64,000 bases of DNA, taken from assembly GCA_000818945.1 (NCBI GenBank), contig KN805371.1, forward strand, positions 62,001-126,000, read 5' to 3'. The first letter of the stretch is position 1. Every line of letters begins with the position of its first letter. Origin of the DNA: Schizochytrium sp. CCTCC M209059 (lineage: Eukaryota; Sar; Bigyra; Thraustochytrida; Thraustochytriidae). The notes under the pieces are model-generated. The model saw only the letters and a list, made by a program, of their open reading frames with translations. It was not told the DNA's origin and ran no database searches. This document shows positions 59,375 to 64,000 of this stretch, piece by piece. Both the position numbers and the translations under genes were made by a program.

Positions 59375-60805
59375 ATGGCTGGGCAGGAGGATATCAACGT
59401 AGACGACGCGAGTCTGCCCAAGAATACCTCGAACGGAGGTGTGCTCTTGCTCGCAGAGAACGTCCTGGAGAAACTCAAGATTCTCAACTACGATGCCCAA
59501 GTCGTGTACCGCAAGAACCAGACGCTCTTTACTCGCACATACTTTGCAGAACCAGCCGCAAACGCAAATGGCCAGTGGGTGAGCCTTCTTGGGCTCGTGA
59601 GCTGGCTCATCGCCGAGCTCGGAGGCGACTTTACCGTCGACAAATACGATGACCCAAACACGAGCGCCAACAAGATGATGCTCACGCTGAAAAAGCTTGG
59701 TTTTGAGCCAGACTTTCCCGTTTCGCGCCTCAAGCAAGCCTATGGCGAGTCCGTCTGCAGTGTTTTGGAATTTTTGGCCGACAAGCTCTTAAAGAAGCGC
59801 GGATTCCGCTTTCGCGAGCCGCAATATCCCGAGACTGATGGCTTCGAGGAGGCCGAGGTCGATGACGAAGCCGACCTTGGGCAGGCCGACATTATTGATG
59901 AGGCCATCGAAAGTGAAGAGGAGGATGCCCTCTTTAGCGAACACGTGCGCAGCGGAGCCGCGGGTTCTGCCGGCGTCTCTGGTGCTACATCGTCGTCTTC
60001 AGGCGTCGCAAGACGAGGATTCGGCGGCAGCGGCAGTGGTGCTGCGGAAGATGCTCATGCTGCCGACCGCGACGCGGACGACAGCTTTTCCATGCTGCAG
60101 AGCGAGGCATCGCCCGAATTTCAGGCCGCCTGGCAAGCTGAGCTCGAGCGTGTCGCGCCGCGATTGCGTCGCGCAGCCACGGGCGCCACGGGAAATGAGT
60201 GGCGTGCTCATCTGGAGCAGACGGTCAAGCACAATGCCACAATCCAGGAGATGTTGCCGAGCTGCACCAAGCAGCTCAGTCGCATCAACGAAAACCTGAC
60301 CGCTTCGCTTGAGCGAATCCAAACCAAGGAAGCTGCTCTTGGCGGATCCTTTGAGGCAATTGCCCGCGAGTATAAGGGTGTCCAGGAGACGCTCAAGCTC
60401 ATCACGTCAAAGTATGAGGCCTCGAGTGAGGCTGTTGAGAAACTCTCCAATGAGCTCAGTGCTGTTTCCGAGGCCCTCGATGAGCTCAAGGACAACATGG
60501 ACTCGCGCGGCAATTCGATGGTGGACACTTCGCCTCTGCAAAAGATTCGCAAAGCCTTGTCTAAACTCAAGGCGGAGATCAAGCAAATGGAGCTTCGTAT
60601 CGGAGTTGTTGGACATTCCTTGCTCCAGGCTAGTCTGCGCTCTGCGCAAGAGGCTCGTTTGCAAAAGTCGTCGCGCTCAGGTGCGGGCCGTGCCTCCTCA
60701 TCATCCTCGGGTGCGGTGTCTTCCTCTTCTGCGTCTTCTTCGGCGCCGCGATCTCCACGGCCTATCGACCTTTCTCCGCGCTCACCTGACCCGGCCTTTA
60801 TCTAG
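59375..60805 (+). CDS. IFT57: Intraflagellar transport protein 57 (IFT-B subunit)
   Basis: A 476-residue protein from the ATG at 59375 (strong context GCATGG); an in-frame ATG at 59216 would add 53 Arg-rich residues. IFT57 is a peripheral subunit of the IFT-B train that moves cargo in cilia. The N-terminal calponin-homology-like domain shows LLLAENVLEKLKILNYD, LFTRTYFAEPAANANGQWVS, LVSWLIAELGGDFTVDKYDD, LGFEPDFPVSRLKQAYGESV and VLEFLADKLL, all matching the family in order. An acidic linker and a Gly/Ser-rich insert follow, then a coiled coil (about 59375-start residues 290-430; LEQTVKHNATIQEMLPSCTK onward). The C-terminus is Ser/Arg-rich and ends in repeats of SPRSP type. Together with CEP104 it shows the organism builds cilia. 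Confidence 0.9.
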   Translation: MAGQEDINVDDASLPKNTSNGGVLLLAENVLEKLKILNYDAQVVYRKNQTLFTRTYFAEPAANANGQWVSLLGLVSWLIAELGGDFTVDKYDDPNTSANKMMLTLKKLGFEPDFPVSRLKQAYGESVCSVLEFLADKLLKKRGFRFREPQYPETDGFEEAEVDDEADLGQADIIDEAIESEEEDALFSEHVRSGAAGSAGVSGATSSSSGVARRGFGGSGSGAAEDAHAADRDADDSFSMLQSEASPEFQAAWQAELERVAPRLRRAATGATGNEWRAHLEQTVKHNATIQEMLPSCTKQLSRINENLTASLERIQTKEAALGGSFEAIAREYKGVQETLKLITSKYEASSEAVEKLSNELSAVSEALDELKDNMDSRGNSMVDTSPLQKIRKALSKLKAEIKQMELRIGVVGHSLLQASLRSAQEARLQKSSRSGAGRASSSSSGAVSSSSASSSAPRSPRPIDLSPRSPDPAFI

Positions 60806-60949
60806 AGTTCGTACATACGCTGCTGAGGATGCGTGGCACGCACTTTTTAGACCATGTTCTCTTCTTTTGTCTAGCCTAATAAGCCAAGTGTTCGGATGCT
60901 TTTGTTTTCAATGTTTGAAATTCGTGGGATGCTTGTTGACGGCGCGTAC
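60806..60949. other. IFT57 3' flank
   Basis: Short spacer before the minisatellite; nothing seen. Confidence 0.4.
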
Positions 60950-61084
60950 ATTGTCGATTCAATGCGGTGCGTTGGCATCGTCGATTCAATGCCTTGCGTT
61001 GACATCGTCGATTCAATGCGGTGCGTTGACATCGTCGATTCAATGCGTTGCGTTGACATCGTCGATTCAATGCGGTGCGTTGAC
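60950..61084. repeat. 27-bp minisatellite, five copies
   Basis: Five head-to-tail copies (60950, 60977, 61004, 61031, 61058) of a unit like ATCGTCGATTCAATGCGGTG then CGTTGAC, differing at one to three bases each. The 27-bp period keeps frames open on both strands, which explains the repetitive short frames there. Confidence 0.97.
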
Positions 61085-61490
61085 TTGCTACCATGCTTGC
61101 CTGGATTGATTGAATGTAGTAGCTTTCGCTAGCACGTTTGTCCAATCCAAGCAAGTTGGAAACCTTGGGAAAGAAAAATTATTCATTTCGTTTCCATGTG
61201 ATTGCTTTTTCGCGTATGCTGCCATCCCATGCACAGCCCGCAGCAGCAGCAGCAGCAGCCACATCTCAACACCAACGATTACTTTCTCCAAAGAGACCAA
61301 AGACATGCATCATCAGCTGCAGCAACAACTCCCCGGCTCCACCCTCCCTCCGAGGAAAGAGAGCCAAGCCCCCGCGGTTCCCCGTCGACCGCGCGTTCGC
61401 CCCCGTTCTCCCACATGCGCAATATCAGATTGTTCTAGAATCGCGAGGCTCTCTCTCGCCGCGTCATCCGCACTTGCGGCCGCCGCCGCA
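61085..61490. other. Intergenic before gap
   Basis: Contains a CAG run (about 61240-61260). No gene seen. Confidence 0.5.
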
Positions 61491-61646
61491 NNNNNNNNNN
61501 NNNNNNNNNNNNNNNNNNNNNNNNNNNNNNNNNNNNNNNNNNNNNNNNNNNNNNNNNNNNNNNNNNNNNNNNNNNNNNNNNNNNNNNNNNNNNNNNNNNN
61601 NNNNNNNNNNNNNNNNNNNNNNNNNNNNNNNNNNNNNNNNNNNNNN
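61491..61646. other. Assembly gap, 156 N
   Basis: Flanked by GCC runs on the left and a (CCTG)n run (61647-61680) on the right, so it probably covers a repeat. Confidence 1.
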
Positions 61647-61680
<34 letters not shown>

Positions 61681-61941
61681 TGTCTCTGCCTGCCCTCGAG
61701 GCTTCGAGATCGGGCTCCTGCATCGATCTCCTCCTCGCTCGTCCTCGAGTGGCCGCGGCAGTTCGCCAAACGCGCAGCCACGGCAGCCTCGCGCGGCAGC
61801 CTGCACGAGCGAGCGAGCGAGCGAGCGAGCGAGCGAGCGACAGAGCGCGGCCGCGGAGAGCAGCAGCAGCGGCAGGCGCAGAGCAGCGCAGCGCAGCGCA
61901 GAGCAGAGCAGAGCAGAGCAGAGCAGAGCAGAGCAGGCAAG
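61647..61941. repeat. Repeat-rich 5' region of the Hsp110 gene
   Basis: Three repeat classes in 295 bp: (CCTG)n at 61647-61677, (GAGC)n at about 61808-61840, and (GCGCA)n then (GAGCA)n five-base units at about 61882-61935. The last ends 7 bp before the ATG, so it is almost certainly 5' UTR. Confidence 0.9.
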
Positions 61942-64000
61942 ATGGCGGTCGTGGGCGTCGACTTCGGCACGCTTAACTGCACCATCAGCCAGGCGAAGCG
62001 CGGCAGCATTGAGACCGTGCTGAATGAGGCCAGCAAGCGGCAGACGCCCGCGCTCGTGTCGTTCCAGGGCAAGGAGCGCTTCATGGGCGTGGCCGCCGTG
62101 AGCCTGACCAAGAGCAACTACAAGAACACCATCGTGGAGCTCAAGCGTTTCATTGGCAAGAACTGGAGCGACCCCCAGGTCCAGGCCGACATCAAGCGCT
62201 GCCCGAATGCCAACGCCTTCTCCGAGCAGGAGGGTGACCGCATCGGCATCACCGTCGCCTACAACGACGACAAGTTGGTCCTCTCGCCCGAGGACGTTTG
62301 CGGCATGATGATCAACTCGCTCAAGTCCACGGCCGAGTTCGCCAACGAAGGCCGCAACGTCGCCGACATCGTCTTTAGCGTGCCCTCCTTTTGGCAGGAC
62401 CGCCAGCGCCGCGCCTTCCTTGACGCCGCCAAGATTGGCAACGTGAACGTGCTTGGCCTCATTAACGACGGCACCGCCACCGCGCTCAGCTACGGTATCT
62501 GGAAGAGCGCCAGCAACCAGTTTTCCGTCGATGAGGCCGAGTACGTCATGTTCGTCGATATTGGTTACGCAGCCATGCAGGTCACCATCGCGGCCTTTTA
62601 CCAGGGCAGGCTCCAGATCGTGGCCTCGGCCGCGGACGAGAACCTTGGCGGCCGCGACATTGACTGGATCCTCTGCGAGCACTTTGCGGAAGAGTTCAAA
62701 AAGAAGCACGGCGGCAACGTTATGGAAAATGCCAAGGCCGTCATCAAGCTGCGAGACGCCTGCAACAAGGCCAAGTCGACCCTTACGCCCGAAGGCGTCG
62801 CCTTTGCCAATGTCAACGTCGAGTTCCTCCTCAACGAGACAGACTTCAACACCAAGCTGGAGATTGAGACTTTTGACGAGCTCATTCAGCCCCTCGTGGA
62901 CCGCGTCGCGGACCCTATCGAGCGCGCCATGGAGATGAGCGGGCTCTCCATCGACAAGATCAAGAGTGTCGAGATCGTCGGCGGCACCACGCGTGTGCGC
63001 GCCATCAAGCGCCGCATCAGCGAGGTCATGAACCTCGACAAGGAGGCCCTGAACTTTGGCCTCTCGACCACCCTCAACGCCGACGAGGCCACGAGCCGCG
63101 GCTGCGCGCTGCGCTGCGCCATCCTCAGCCCGGCCTTCCGCGTCAAGGAGTTTATCATCTCAGACACGGTCACGCAGCCCATCAAGCTCGAGTGGGACGC
63201 CGCGGCCGCACCCGCAGAGGAGCCCGAGGATGACGAAGCTGCTGCTGCCGCCGCTGACGACGCCGAGGACGCCTCGAGCGCCGCGGGCAAGAATGACATC
63301 ACCATTCTTCCCCAGGGCACCGAGACGCCCAAGACGCGCCGCGTGACCTTTCGCCGCGGCCAGCCCTTCGAGGTGCGCGCTCTCTACGCGGACGAAAAGG
63401 ACGAGAACAAGACTGATCTCGCCGTTTTCAAGGTCTCGGGCATGCCCGCGACCGTCTCAGACGGCAGCGTGCCCCGCATCCGCGTCGACTTTCGCCAGGA
63501 CGAGTTTGGTCTCTTCAAGGTGTCTGCCGCAAAGTTCATGGAGCCTCTCGAGGACGAGAGCAAGACCGAGGGCGAGGATGCCGCCAAGGACGGCGAGGCC
63601 AAGGATGGTGAGGCCAAGGAAGGCGAGGCGGACAAGCCCAAGAAGAAGAAGTTCAAGGCTGTCTCGCTCCAGGTCGAGTCCCTCTTCTCCAAGGCACTTT
63701 CGTCGAGCGATGTTGACAACGCCGCTGCCCGCGAGCAAGAGTTTGCCCAGCAGGATCGTCTCCTTCGTGAGACCGCAGAGACGCGTAACAAGCTTGAGGA
63801 GTACGTGTACCAGTTCCGTGACAAGATCTCCGGCGCGCTTCGCGAATTCGGCACGGACGACGAGCGCAGCACCCTTTCTGCCGCCCTCGATGCTGCCGAG
63901 GCCTGGATTTACGACGAGGGCTACGACGAGACCAAGGAGGCCTACTCGAACAAGCTCAAGGACCTTATGGGAATGGGCAACAAGTTCGTGGACCGCAGTG
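61942..64000 (+). CDS. Hsp110/Sse-type heat shock protein (3' partial)
   Basis: 686 codons are present; the frame is open at the right edge. Hsp110 proteins are nucleotide-exchange factors for Hsp70 and hold unfolded proteins. The start MAVVGVDFGTLNCTISQAKR is the Hsp110 variant of the Hsp70 opening. Further markers are PALVSFQGKERFMGVAA, VVFSVPSFWQD-like IVFSVPSFWQDRQRRAFLDA, GLINDGTATALSYGIWK, LGGRDIDW, and VEIVGGTTRVRAIKRRI. The beta-domain carries an acidic loop (AEEPEDDEAAAAAADDAEDA), and a second acidic insert of GEAKDGEAK repeats (about residues 545-570), both typical of Hsp110 rather than Hsp70. The C-terminal helical region begins (EEYVYQFRDKISGALREFG). No ER signal or KDEL can be judged; the N-terminus indicates a cytosolic form. 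Codon use is strongly biased, fitting high expression. Confidence 0.94.
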   Translation, partial: MAVVGVDFGTLNCTISQAKRGSIETVLNEASKRQTPALVSFQGKERFMGVAAVSLTKSNYKNTIVELKRFIGKNWSDPQVQADIKRCPNANAFSEQEGDRIGITVAYNDDKLVLSPEDVCGMMINSLKSTAEFANEGRNVADIVFSVPSFWQDRQRRAFLDAAKIGNVNVLGLINDGTATALSYGIWKSASNQFSVDEAEYVMFVDIGYAAMQVTIAAFYQGRLQIVASAADENLGGRDIDWILCEHFAEEFKKKHGGNVMENAKAVIKLRDACNKAKSTLTPEGVAFANVNVEFLLNETDFNTKLEIETFDELIQPLVDRVADPIERAMEMSGLSIDKIKSVEIVGGTTRVRAIKRRISEVMNLDKEALNFGLSTTLNADEATSRGCALRCAILSPAFRVKEFIISDTVTQPIKLEWDAAAAPAEEPEDDEAAAAAADDAEDASSAAGKNDITILPQGTETPKTRRVTFRRGQPFEVRALYADEKDENKTDLAVFKVSGMPATVSDGSVPRIRVDFRQDEFGLFKVSAAKFMEPLEDESKTEGEDAAKDGEAKDGEAKEGEADKPKKKKFKAVSLQVESLFSKALSSSDVDNAAAREQEFAQQDRLLRETAETRNKLEEYVYQFRDKISGALREFGTDDERSTLSAALDAAEAWIYDEGYDETKEAYSNKLKDLMGMGNKFVDRS

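Noticed and set aside
60950..61084. CRISPR-like array
   Set aside because: Head-to-tail repeats without spacers in a eukaryotic contig; it is a minisatellite.
61435..62709. Minus-strand open frame of 424 codons
   Set aside because: Antisense to Hsp110 and runs through an N gap.

Overview
This is a GC-rich nuclear fragment from a protist. Genes sit on both strands and most are intronless open frames of 0.3-3 kb. They are separated by long, repeat-dense, GC-rich intergenic stretches. Four runs of N mark assembly gaps (442, 10, 22 and 156 bases). The best guess is a stramenopile of the thraustochytrid type (Labyrinthulomycetes). Support is indirect: few or no introns, high GC, a secreted VWA protein with long Pro-Thr-Asp-Ala repeats, ciliary genes (CEP104, IFT57) fitting a zoospore-forming organism, and a mitochondrial NAD-formate dehydrogenase. 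This assignment is an inference.

Layout. 1-6.4 kb: a half-size ABC exporter, then two diverged copies of an unknown tail-anchored protein flanking a broken Roco (Roc GTPase) gene. 6.4-16 kb: a sterol-glucosyltransferase-like gene cut by a gap; a head-to-head pair of TatD nuclease and RNA polymerase III subunit RPC10; then a divergent pair, CEP104 and TIM50. 16-20.7 kb: minisatellites, one small unknown gene and GC-rich DNA with no convincing gene. 20.7-29.4 kb: one unknown beta-rich protein followed by a tandem family of three paralogues with a shared N-terminal domain, an acidic tail and a basic nuclear-localisation-like C-terminus. 30-31.8 kb: a membrane-anchored prolyl 4-hydroxylase whose C-terminus looks like the VHL beta domain. 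31.8-37.3 kb: gene-free, containing a perfect 1,039-bp tandem duplication. 37.3-47.5 kb: formate dehydrogenase, a small four-helix membrane protein, an unknown protein head-to-head with a methyltransferase, and the VWA/PAN/PTDA-repeat protein. 47.5-56.4 kb: about 9 kb with no gene I can support. 56.4-64 kb: an atypical protein kinase, IFT57 and an Hsp110 that runs off the right edge.

Most strong genes are housekeeping: import into mitochondria, Pol III, cilia, chaperone, C1 metabolism. The most unusual items are the prolyl hydroxylase/VHL-like fusion, the three-copy putative regulator family, the QGD kinase, the RPC10 with a missing zinc ligand, and the abundance of five-base microsatellites, several of them directly upstream of start codons. 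All similarity calls are from reading motifs; no search was run.
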